From: Euryarchaeota archaeon UBA125
GTDB taxonomy: Archaea > Thermoplasmatota > Poseidoniia > Poseidoniales > Thalassarchaeaceae
Assembly: GCA_002502625.1 (NCBI GenBank)
Contig: DAPV01000010.1
Location: forward strand, 1 to 14,915
Reading direction: 5' to 3'
DNA: 14,915 nucleotides
In this document: in pieces, positions 1 to 6,423 of the stretch
Layout of the letters: each line of letters begins with the position of its first letter
Numbering within the stretch: the first letter of the stretch is position 1
Notes under the pieces: generated by a model
Seen by the model: only the letters and a program-made list of their open reading frames with translations
What the model was told of the DNA's origin: nothing
Databases searched by the model: none
Translations under genes and position numbers: made by a program

Positions 1-102
1 TGCTGGAGGAGGAGGCATTGGAGCCACCGAGGCAGAGCCAGGAGGAGGAGGGGGAGGAAGGGCTGCTGGAGGCGGTGGAATCTGTTCTTCATCGTCCGCC
101 AT
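1..102 (-). CDS. Proline-rich protein, N-terminal fragment (runs off window)
   Basis: This is an open frame from an ATG at 102 to the window edge, giving 34 residues. It begins MADDEEQIPPPP and continues with runs of proline broken by Ala, Gly, Ser and Val. The GGAGGA-rich plus strand here is simply the complement of proline codons. A GGTG element lies 6 nt before the ATG, and a TATA-like box sits about 37 bp upstream, which supports a real start. An acidic head followed by a proline-rich stretch suggests a flexible, low-complexity N-terminus. The folded part, if any, is outside the window, so no function can be assigned. It follows priS on the same strand after a 70-bp gap. Confidence 0.6.
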   Translation of the reverse strand, partial: MADDEEQIPPPPAALPPPPPPGSASVAPMPPPPA

Positions 103-134
103 GCGCTGCACCGTGTACTGTTCAGAAAAGACTT

Positions 135-143
135 GGTTTTAAG
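135..143 (-). promoter_or_regulatory. TATA-like box before the proline-rich gene
   Basis: The minus strand reads CTTAAAACC here, in the 70-bp gap after priS. An archaeal start site about 26 bp downstream would fall near 113. That leaves an 11-nt leader containing GGTG before the ATG at 102. The geometry is coherent, but it is inferred from spacing and composition only. Confidence 0.35.
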
Positions 144-172
144 ATTCCCCGAAGAGGGACCCAATAATTGCC

Positions 173-1396
173 TCAACTTTGGATACTTGATGCCCACCGT
201 TTCAATCCGAGAAATATTGCCATTGCCTCAGAAACTTCAATCATGTCACCCTTACTACCTTCGACCACTTCATCTCCAATTCTCGCAGTAATATCATCCA
301 ATTCTAATTGAACCATTTCACGCTTTTGTTTAGAAAATATTACTGCTTCAGATAGTGCATCGAATGCTAAAGAAGAATCAGGATCGAGGCGGTCAACTGG
401 AAATTCTGTGACCCGTAATCCTGCCTTTCCATGTAAGCTACCTACCCATCTGATTACTCTACGAATATCTACCGTGACATTGTCATCATTTTCAGCCGCT
501 TGATCAAGAACAACACTTTGATCTCCTAAGATTAATGCTTGAAACAAATCACCTTGTTTCCCAAATTGTCGACCCATCTGCATGGATGAATTCTTCAATC
601 TTCTTCGACGATCAGAATTTACTGACATCTCAGCCAATTTCATCATTGCTTTTTCGCTCATAGATGGAGGACGAGACATATTTGCAGTCCCTAAAACCGC
701 AGATGAACGTAATTGCTTGTAGATTGGGCGCCTGTCCACATCAGATGAATCATGATAAGATTCTAATCGATCTAAGACTGAGTCAACTCCACGTCTAACT
801 CTTTTTCCCCAAGCAACATCTGGGCTCCCAAGAACCATCTCAATATTAAGTTTAGAACCGGATATATGTGAGACTATTTCTTGTCTGGCCTTGGAATCAA
901 GATGAAGAATACTAGGGTGACGATAGTGGATGTGGAAACCACGATGACCAGAAAATGAAAATGTAGCAAATTCAGATTTAAAACCAAAATCAGGTTCTAA
1001 AAAATCATTCCACAAACGAAATGCTTGCTCTTGAATATCATTCAACATTGAAGGGAAATCTAAAGCATCTACTCCAACAAGATGATCTCCATCTAAATCA
1101 AAAATTAAATCAGCACCTCTCCAGCCTTTTTCTGACATTTTGTATTCTGAAGGTCGGTCATAGTAAGCAGTACTATGGAAACAAGAGTGAGGAGGTGAAG
1201 AACGAGTAAGAATTTGCCGTAATGCATCAGGAGAATCGAACCCGATATGTCGACGAGGAGGACGATCGTCCCACCCCATAAACATCCACTCTCTAGAACG
1301 TAGACGTGGAGGCAAATACAGATCATTTACTGCAAGAGAATTGTAGTACTCGCTGAATCGGTACTGGTAACGCGCGGTGCTCACAGAGACACACAA
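173..1396 (-). CDS. priS: Archaeal/eukaryotic-type DNA primase, small catalytic subunit
   Basis: This is the catalytic primase subunit, which makes primers for replication with PriL; PriL is not in the window. The 407-residue length is normal for archaeal PriS. Numbering from the TTG at 1396, the metal-binding motif DLIFDLDGDH spans 96-105, with D100 and D102 as the expected catalytic aspartates. SGHRGFH lies at 149-155. VTVD (third aspartate D310) leads into the nucleotide-binding GSLHGKAGL at 319-327. The zinc-binding cysteines found in Pyrococcus-type PriS after the DxD motif are absent; the only cysteines are C2 and C72. From memory, haloarchaeal PriS also lacks them. The start is uncertain: GTG at 1384 (VSTARYQYRF) fits the family N-terminus as well as TTG, and neither has a clear Shine-Dalgarno. 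The gene follows the small zinc protein after 14 bp, probably in one transcript. Confidence 0.93.
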   Translation of the reverse strand: MCVSVSTARYQYRFSEYYNSLAVNDLYLPPRLRSREWMFMGWDDRPPRRHIGFDSPDALRQILTRSSPPHSCFHSTAYYDRPSEYKMSEKGWRGADLIFDLDGDHLVGVDALDFPSMLNDIQEQAFRLWNDFLEPDFGFKSEFATFSFSGHRGFHIHYRHPSILHLDSKARQEIVSHISGSKLNIEMVLGSPDVAWGKRVRRGVDSVLDRLESYHDSSDVDRRPIYKQLRSSAVLGTANMSRPPSMSEKAMMKLAEMSVNSDRRRRLKNSSMQMGRQFGKQGDLFQALILGDQSVVLDQAAENDDNVTVDIRRVIRWVGSLHGKAGLRVTEFPVDRLDPDSSLAFDALSEAVIFSKQKREMVQLELDDITARIGDEVVEGSKGDMIEVSEAMAIFLGLKRWASSIQS

Positions 1397-1410
1397 GAAT
1401 TGACGCTACA

Positions 1411-1605
1411 TCAATCCATCCGGAGTCCACCGACTTCTTTCGGTTCGGTTGAACTAGAAACTCCAGTGATTTTCTCATAACATTCTAAGCAGTAGTATCG
1501 ATCATCAATTACCAATGATTCAGCAAATATAAGTGGCAAGTCACAGCCTGCACATTTTGGGCCTAATTGGCCCCTCGCTACCGACAACTGATCTGGCTTA
1601 ACCAT
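1411..1605 (-). CDS. Small double-CxxC zinc-binding protein
   Basis: This is a 64-residue protein with CAGC (C18, C21) and CLEC (C39, C42) separated by 17 residues. The pattern suggests one structural zinc site of ribbon or LIM-like type. The ends are polar, and I do not recognise the family. I chose ATG 1605 because GGTGA lies 4 nt before it, the same geometry as mqnA, and because a TATA-like box at 1643-1650 would place the transcript start near 1620. The frame stays open up to an ATG at 1701 (96 residues), with another ATG at 1629. The 1701 start would overlap the mqnD start codon and leave no room for a promoter outside mqnD. The gene is immediately upstream of priS, so it may be co-expressed with the primase. 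A replication role would be a guess from context. Confidence 0.7.
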   Translation of the reverse strand: MVKPDQLSVARGQLGPKCAGCDLPLIFAESLVIDDRYYCLECYEKITGVSSSTEPKEVGGLRMD

Positions 1606-1642
1606 ACCCTCACCAAAGGGAGGAGGCATTTCAGTATAGCGC

Positions 1643-1650
1643 AAAATAAA
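1643..1650 (-). promoter_or_regulatory. TATA-like box, small zinc protein-priS transcript
   Basis: The minus strand reads TTTATTTT. A start site about 26 bp on would lie near 1620, just before the GGTGA site (1610-1614) and the ATG at 1605. This is the minus half of a divergent promoter region shared with mqnD. It is inferred from spacing. Confidence 0.45.
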
Positions 1651-1670
1651 TCTCTGCTCATACACATTCG

Positions 1671-1678
1671 TTTTTACA
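1671..1678 (+). promoter_or_regulatory. TATA-like box, mqnD transcript (leaderless candidate)
   Basis: TTTTTACA is centred about 26 bp before the mqnD ATG at 1700. Transcription would then start at or next to the start codon. No Shine-Dalgarno precedes this ATG (the bases before it read GGGCGATTC), which fits a leaderless mRNA. It is inferred from spacing. Confidence 0.45.
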
Positions 1679-1699
1679 CTGAATAGACTGGGGCGATTC

Positions 1700-2557
1700 A
1701 TGGTTGAGACAACTAGAGTTCAAATTGGGCATTCACCCGACCCGGATGATGCATTCATGTTCCATGCTATGACTACAGGACGATTCGATACATCTCCATA
1801 CGAATATGAGCACGTTTTACTGGACATTGAAACATTAAATCAAAAGGCACTTGAAGGAGAATTTGAGGTCTCAGCAGTATCAATTCATGCACTTCCTGAT
1901 GTTCTTGACACATATGCTCTCATGAATTGTGGTGCATCCATGGGAGAAGGATATGGCCCGAGAATTGTTACCAAGGGTGTAAAATCAATTGATGAAGTAA
2001 AGACTGGTACTATTGCTATTCCAGGAATTAAAACATCTGCTCATTTAGCTCTTAGAATAATGTTGGGAGAAATGAAAACAACTGTAATTCCGTTCGACGA
2101 AATAATGGATGCTGTAAAATCAGGAAAAGTAGACTCTGGATTAATTATTCATGAAGGACAGTTAACTTGGGAAAGTGAAGGACTTCATTTGGTTGCTGAT
2201 CTGGGAGAAATGTGGGCAGAAAGAACTGGTGGCTTACCTCTCCCATTAGGTGGAAATGTTGTAAGAAGAGATTTGGGTAAAGAGGAATGTAAATTGATCA
2301 CTGAACATGTGAAAATATCAATTGAAAATGCCATATCTGATCCAGAAGAAGGATTAGCATTTGCAATAGAATGGGGCAGAGGAATTGATGAAGAAACCAA
2401 TGAAGAATTTGTCCAGATGTACGTTAATGAGAGAACAATTGATTACGGACCAGAAGGTCGTAAATCAGTACGCTTATTCCTTAAAGAAGGACAACAAATT
2501 GGTATGATAAGAGAAGATCTAGATGTTGATGCATTAGAGTTTATTGGAGCGGAATAA
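1700..2557 (+). CDS. mqnD: 1,4-dihydroxy-6-naphthoate synthase (MqnD)
   Basis: MqnD converts cyclic dehypoxanthinyl futalosine to 1,4-dihydroxy-6-naphthoate in the futalosine route to menaquinone. The protein is 285 residues, the usual size, with the periplasmic-binding-protein-like fold of the family. The N-terminal signature is SPDPDDAFMF (12-21), where Thermus MqnD has SPCPNDTFIF. It is followed by DIETLN (42-47), GASMGEGYGP (78-87), LIIHE with H151 matching the proposed catalytic histidine of the Thermus enzyme, and the late signature ERTGGLPLPLG. The start at ATG 1700 gives the same N-terminal length as the Thermus protein. The next gene begins one base after its stop, so the two are translationally close. 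The other pathway genes in the window, mqnA and mqnE, lie 3 kb away on the other strand. The Cys-to-Asp and Asn-to-Asp changes in the first motif are unusual compared with bacterial members. Confidence 0.92.
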   Translation: MVETTRVQIGHSPDPDDAFMFHAMTTGRFDTSPYEYEHVLLDIETLNQKALEGEFEVSAVSIHALPDVLDTYALMNCGASMGEGYGPRIVTKGVKSIDEVKTGTIAIPGIKTSAHLALRIMLGEMKTTVIPFDEIMDAVKSGKVDSGLIIHEGQLTWESEGLHLVADLGEMWAERTGGLPLPLGGNVVRRDLGKEECKLITEHVKISIENAISDPEEGLAFAIEWGRGIDEETNEEFVQMYVNERTIDYGPEGRKSVRLFLKEGQQIGMIREDLDVDALEFIGAE

Positions 2558-2558
2558 A

Positions 2559-3029
2559 ATGGAACGTCCTGAAAGATCCGAATTCGACAGTGTTGACCCC
2601 GCTCCACCCAGTGATGAAAACAACATAGAATTGCTAAGGACATCTCTCTGCGACGAAGATGAAAGAATGTTTCTCAGGATGAGAGCATTGTTTAGTTTAA
2701 GGAATATAGGCGGTCAAAAATCAGTTGAAGCTTTAGCTGCAGCGTTCCTATCGGATTCTGCATTACTAAAACATGAAATTGCATATGTAATGGGTCAAAT
2801 GCAAGATTCAGCAGCAGTTCCCCATTTGATTGATAGATTAAGTGATTTAGAAGAAGATGTGATGGTAAGACATGAAGCTGCTGAAGCCTTAGGCGCTATA
2901 GGAGATCAAATCGCAATGTCAACATTAAGAGAATTTGTAGATGACGATTCAATCGTTGTTGCAGAGTCATGCGAAGTTGCAATTGACCTTTTGGATTATG
3001 TTTCTTCAAAAAGGCTTGATTATTCATAA
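2559..3029 (+). CDS. Half-size deoxyhypusine hydroxylase-like HEAT-repeat protein
   Basis: This is a 156-residue all-helical HEAT-repeat protein of about four repeats. It closely resembles the C-terminal half of eukaryotic DOHH, the di-iron enzyme that hydroxylates deoxyhypusine on eIF5A. Shared stretches, compared with human DOHH from memory, are SVDPAPP (11-17), RALFSLRN-GG, SALLKHE with H72-E73, a YVMGQMQ-AAVP segment, VMVRHEAAEALGAI with H105-E106, and ESCEVAIDLL. The two His-Glu pairs are 33 residues apart, the spacing within each half of human DOHH (H56/H89, H207/H240). Human DOHH needs four such motifs, two per half, so this protein would have to dimerise to form the site; that is inference. 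The start is ATG 2559, with GGAG 9 nt upstream inside the end of mqnD; an in-frame TTG at 2544 is less likely. A non-catalytic PBS-lyase-type HEAT protein is the alternative. Confidence 0.75.
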   Translation: MERPERSEFDSVDPAPPSDENNIELLRTSLCDEDERMFLRMRALFSLRNIGGQKSVEALAAAFLSDSALLKHEIAYVMGQMQDSAAVPHLIDRLSDLEEDVMVRHEAAEALGAIGDQIAMSTLREFVDDDSIVVAESCEVAIDLLDYVSSKRLDYS

Positions 3030-3042
3030 TATGACCACAGTC

Positions 3043-3050
3043 GATAAATT
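3043..3050 (+). promoter_or_regulatory. Possible TATA-like box before the EF-hand membrane protein
   Basis: GATAAATT lies in the 42-bp gap and is centred about 26 bp before the ATG at 3072, as in the mqnD promoter. An AGG 6 nt before the ATG offers an alternative, leadered reading as part of the upstream operon. This call is weak. Confidence 0.25.
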
Positions 3051-3071
3051 CACCATCACTGTAGGACCTTC

Positions 3072-5621
3072 ATGAACCGTGGCATGTGCGTTGCAATCAT
3101 CGCTCTGATCATGGCAGCACCTTTCGCATCTTGTGGACTCCCTGAACCAGTGCCTATTATGCATGATGCATTTACATTTGAGCGAACTGATGGAGGAGTT
3201 GTCACCTCAGTAATTGATGTAGTTCATTCCCCAGATGGCACATTTATTGCCGCTGCGGATAGAAAACATCTCAATATTTGGAGAGCTTCTGATGGAGAAA
3301 TAGTGACATCAAAACAAATTTACAATCATGATTATGCAAATTTAGGTCTAGAATGGACTACCGATTCACAGCATTTGATAATTTACCAAGATAGTGCTTG
3401 GGCAAATACACCCTCAATTACTGCAATCCCAATTTCAGACTGGGATAATAGAGAGAAACATGCAGAAATTGAAATGGGTGTCAGCGAAGTTAAATCAATA
3501 AATGAGTCATTGATGATTTTTGCAGATGTTAACAATATTATCAGTCTATGGAGTATTAACGAAGAATCTCTAGATAGAGGTATGTCATATTCATCAGATG
3601 GGGCTCCTGGTTGTATCGATATTTCCCCCGACAAGTCAATGGCAATTGTAGGTGTAGAATTATCAGAAGGATATGCTGCAGTTCTCCTTTCTCTTGAAAA
3701 CATGACTGAAATTACTCGATGGAATCAGACGAATCCTATTTCGGATTGTAATTTCCGTCCTAATAATAACGAAGTTACCTGGAATGATGATATTTCTATT
3801 GTTATTCGATCAACAACATCGCCTTATGGTTTTGTAAATGTATTAGAAACAGGAGGACCAATTATACAATATCAAGAAATTCCTCTTCAAGATGAAATTC
3901 TGGTATTGTCTACACAAGGATCTGCTAGAAGTTTAGAATCATGGAATTCCAATACTCTACAAATTAACTGGAGAACATCTATTGGATTCAAAACCAATCA
4001 ATTCACATTAAGTCCTGATTCTGAACAAATTAGTTTCAGTACCAATACTCCTATAATTCCAGTCTTTAGATCTGATGATTTCATCACTGACCAGGGAAGT
4101 GGACCAGATCTAGACAACGATGGGATTGCAGACAACAAAGATAGTGACGACGATGGAGATTCAATTCCAGATATTTTCGACAATATTTGTTCAGAAGGAA
4201 TCGATTGTTCTAGAAACGCAAATAGAGATACTATTCGAAATATAGATATTAAAATTTCTTCAAATGGTAGTGTTAAAATTGAAGAAATAATTACCATTCC
4301 ACTAGATCTTTCAAGAGATATTCGAGAAATAAATTCTAAACTACTTGATTATGATTCATTGGCATCTATTCTCGAAGCGGATGTCATGATTCGTCAATTG
4401 TGTGGCCCTGCTAATCTAGGAGAAATGGCAGAAGAATGGAAAGATAATTTGAGAATCAATGGAAGTGTACCTTGGAATGCTGAAAGTTCTTGTGATGAAT
4501 ATGGCGGTTTGTCGAGTACAACAACAATAGAAAATGGAGCCGCTTGGAAATCAAATATCCAAATTGTTTGGACAACTACATTGAATGTCCCTGCAGATAG
4601 ATTAGTTCGACCATTAGATATTACTTTAGTCAATCCACCTACAATGCGAGAAGGAAGCATTATGGAAAATATTCAACATAGTCCAACGATTGTGAATATC
4701 TATTTCAATGAAGTATATTTGAATACGTCAAATATATGGAATATGGAAGGATCTATTTCAATTGGACTTCCTGCTCCAATAATATCTGAACCAACTGTGT
4801 CAGATCAAGCTGTTGCTGTTGTTTCTAATCCACTGGTTATTATCACATCAGTCTTAGTTTTATCTTCAATATTTATTTTTATTGTTCGACGTAGAATGAT
4901 GTTTGAATATGAATTAGATGAAGAATGCGAGGTTTGCGGTAAATTCAATCCACCAGGTGCTTTAAATTGTAGTGAATGTGGAGTACTATTCGTACATGAT
5001 CAAGTAATGGAAAAATTGCATAAATGGATGATAGATAACGATTTAAGTGTCACAGAACTCTTTGATAGATTTGACGAAGATGGAAACGGAACTCTAGAAG
5101 ATGATGAATTATTACGTGGACTAAGATCTCTCAAAATTGCAAATTTACCTATCTCTCAATTACAAGCACTCGTTGAAAGCTTAGATGAAGATGGAAATGG
5201 AGTTATCGATCTTGAGGAATTTGAGATTGCATTAGGTAGCGTTGATACAATGCTATATGACGATGATGATTATGTAAATGAATTAGAAGAAAGATGGGGG
5301 CAAGATACAGATAAAAAGGTTGAAACAAAATCTTTTGGAAGACAAAATCCGTATGAAAGTAATCAAAAAATCGCTCCTAGACCTCCACCTGACCAGCGTA
5401 AATCAAAGAAGGACGATGATGAAGAAATAGAAAAAAAACCAAGAAGATTGGTTCGAAGAAAATCATCTAAATCTGAAACTAATAATAGAAGAAGAGTGAC
5501 ACGAACTTCTAAGAAATCTGACGATTCAATCAATGAAGAAAATACCAAACCCGTTGATGAAGACGACTATGATGAAGCTCTTCGACGACTGACTGGTTCA
5601 GAATTAGATGATGATTCATGA
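3072..5621 (+). CDS. Exported one-pass membrane protein: propeller-like region, type 3 Ca repeats, zinc ribbon, two EF-hands
   Basis: This is an 849-residue multidomain protein. Residues 1-21 form a signal peptide ending in ASC-G, so a lipoprotein-like cleavage at C21 is possible. About 45-335 contains WD40/propeller-like strands (for example VVHSPDGTFIAA and IDISPDKSMAIV). The stretch 346-371 is Asp-rich (DLDNDGIADNKDSDDDGD) like thrombospondin type 3 calcium repeats. About 385-570 is an unrecognised, presumably extracellular domain. A single membrane helix spans about 584-605 and is followed by RRR, so the N-terminus is outside. Inside are a zinc ribbon (C619, C622, C633, C636) and two canonical EF-hand loops, 668-679 and 705-716, each with D-x-D-x-N and a terminal Glu. 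A highly charged tail follows. I infer a calcium-responsive surface receptor or scaffold; the true role is unknown. The last 55 bp overlap mqnA on the other strand. Confidence 0.85.
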   Translation: MNRGMCVAIIALIMAAPFASCGLPEPVPIMHDAFTFERTDGGVVTSVIDVVHSPDGTFIAAADRKHLNIWRASDGEIVTSKQIYNHDYANLGLEWTTDSQHLIIYQDSAWANTPSITAIPISDWDNREKHAEIEMGVSEVKSINESLMIFADVNNIISLWSINEESLDRGMSYSSDGAPGCIDISPDKSMAIVGVELSEGYAAVLLSLENMTEITRWNQTNPISDCNFRPNNNEVTWNDDISIVIRSTTSPYGFVNVLETGGPIIQYQEIPLQDEILVLSTQGSARSLESWNSNTLQINWRTSIGFKTNQFTLSPDSEQISFSTNTPIIPVFRSDDFITDQGSGPDLDNDGIADNKDSDDDGDSIPDIFDNICSEGIDCSRNANRDTIRNIDIKISSNGSVKIEEIITIPLDLSRDIREINSKLLDYDSLASILEADVMIRQLCGPANLGEMAEEWKDNLRINGSVPWNAESSCDEYGGLSSTTTIENGAAWKSNIQIVWTTTLNVPADRLVRPLDITLVNPPTMREGSIMENIQHSPTIVNIYFNEVYLNTSNIWNMEGSISIGLPAPIISEPTVSDQAVAVVSNPLVIITSVLVLSSIFIFIVRRRMMFEYELDEECEVCGKFNPPGALNCSECGVLFVHDQVMEKLHKWMIDNDLSVTELFDRFDEDGNGTLEDDELLRGLRSLKIANLPISQLQALVESLDEDGNGVIDLEEFEIALGSVDTMLYDDDDYVNELEERWGQDTDKKVETKSFGRQNPYESNQKIAPRPPPDQRKSKKDDDEEIEKKPRRLVRRKSSKSETNNRRRVTRTSKKSDDSINEENTKPVDEDDYDEALRRLTGSELDDDS

Positions 5622-6412
5622 TTTTCATCCCACCATGGAACTAAACCTTCGAACCCACATACTTCTTCAGCAAAAAGTATCATACTGTCTCTATCTTTTT
5701 CTTTTAGTCGGTTGCGAACCTCTGATTGGAAATAATGAGCAATGCGTTGAAACGAGAATCTAGTTCTTTCTGAGCTAGATTCAATAACATTAGTTCGATG
5801 ATCTATATTTGTTTCAAAACGATCTAAATTTTCTTCTAGTGCAGTAACAGCAAGTTTGATTGCCCCAGCATCTGAATCTTGTCTCGCACAAAATACTCCA
5901 AAAACCATCGGGAAACCAGTTTGATCTAACCATTCTGCACCTAAATCCATACGAACTAAATTTGAATTAACATCTGCTTCATCAATTGCTCTATCTCCAA
6001 TTATTAATGCACCATCACAACGATCTAGCATCGATTCAAGGTCAGGACCCATTTCAATTAATCTAGGTTTACAACCCCGTCTAGAAAGCAGCCATGGTAA
6101 CAGTGTTCGAGAAGTAGAAGAATCTGTAGGAACTGCGATATCTCGCATTTCTTCGATAGGTCGATCACCAAAAAGTAGAACAGACCCAACTCCACCATCT
6201 GAAGCAATTCCTATTGAGTCAATGGCTTGTAATGTATCTATATTCTTTACAAAGTCGGCAAGTGGGATAGGAGCAATCAAACATTCTCCTCTCATTAAAT
6301 GTCCAGTAAGCCATGAAGGAGGAGCAGGAAGAATTCGCCAATGACCTGCTAAATCATGGAATAAAGGGTCACAGTTTGCGAATGATACTCGACCGATTAC
6401 ATCTTGTCTCAA
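5567..6412 (-). CDS. mqnA: Chorismate dehydratase (MqnA)
   Basis: MqnA removes water from chorismate to give 3-[(1-carboxyvinyl)oxy]benzoate, the first step of the futalosine menaquinone pathway. The 281-residue protein shows the family pattern: IGRVSFANCDPLF at 6-18, SIGIASDGGVGSVLLF at about 66-81, a TDSSTSRTLL substrate-loop segment at 96-105, DGALIIGDRAI at about 133-143, and DLGAEWLDQTGFPMVFGVF near 166-184. The start is TTG 6412. GAGGTGA (6417-6423) overlaps the mqnE stop and sits 4 nt before it; no ATG would preserve the N-terminal motif. The gene lies 9 bp after mqnE in one operon. The C-terminal Ser/Arg-rich tail (about the last 18 residues) is encoded within the 55-bp convergent overlap with the EF-hand protein gene, and may be a late extension. 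Confidence 0.93.
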   Translation of the reverse strand: MRQDVIGRVSFANCDPLFHDLAGHWRILPAPPSWLTGHLMRGECLIAPIPLADFVKNIDTLQAIDSIGIASDGGVGSVLLFGDRPIEEMRDIAVPTDSSTSRTLLPWLLSRRGCKPRLIEMGPDLESMLDRCDGALIIGDRAIDEADVNSNLVRMDLGAEWLDQTGFPMVFGVFCARQDSDAGAIKLAVTALEENLDRFETNIDHRTNVIESSSERTRFSFQRIAHYFQSEVRNRLKEKDRDSMILFAEEVCGFEGLVPWWDENHESSSNSEPVSRRRASS

Positions 6413-6415
6413 TTT

Positions 6416-6423
6416 CTCACCTC
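6416..6423 (-). promoter_or_regulatory. Shine-Dalgarno of mqnA overlapping the mqnE stop
   Basis: The minus strand reads TGAGGTGAGAAATTG. The TGA stop of mqnE overlaps GAGGTGAG, which complements the archaeal 16S 3' end, 4 nt (from GGTGA) before the TTG start of mqnA. It decides the non-ATG start and suggests translational coupling. Confidence 0.7.

Noticed and set aside
1..60. GGAGGA-type repeats that look like a tandem repeat or a series of ribosome-binding sites
   Set aside because: They are explained as the complement of proline codons in a minus-strand proline-rich protein.
1411..1701. 96-residue version of the zinc protein
   Set aside because: It has no Shine-Dalgarno and would leave no promoter outside mqnD, whereas ATG 1605 has GGTGA 4 nt upstream and a TATA-like box at a suitable distance.
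2544..2558. TTG start for the DOHH-like gene, overlapping the end of mqnD
   Set aside because: ATG 2559 is one base after the mqnD stop and has GGAG 9 nt upstream. The extra five residues have no counterpart in the family.
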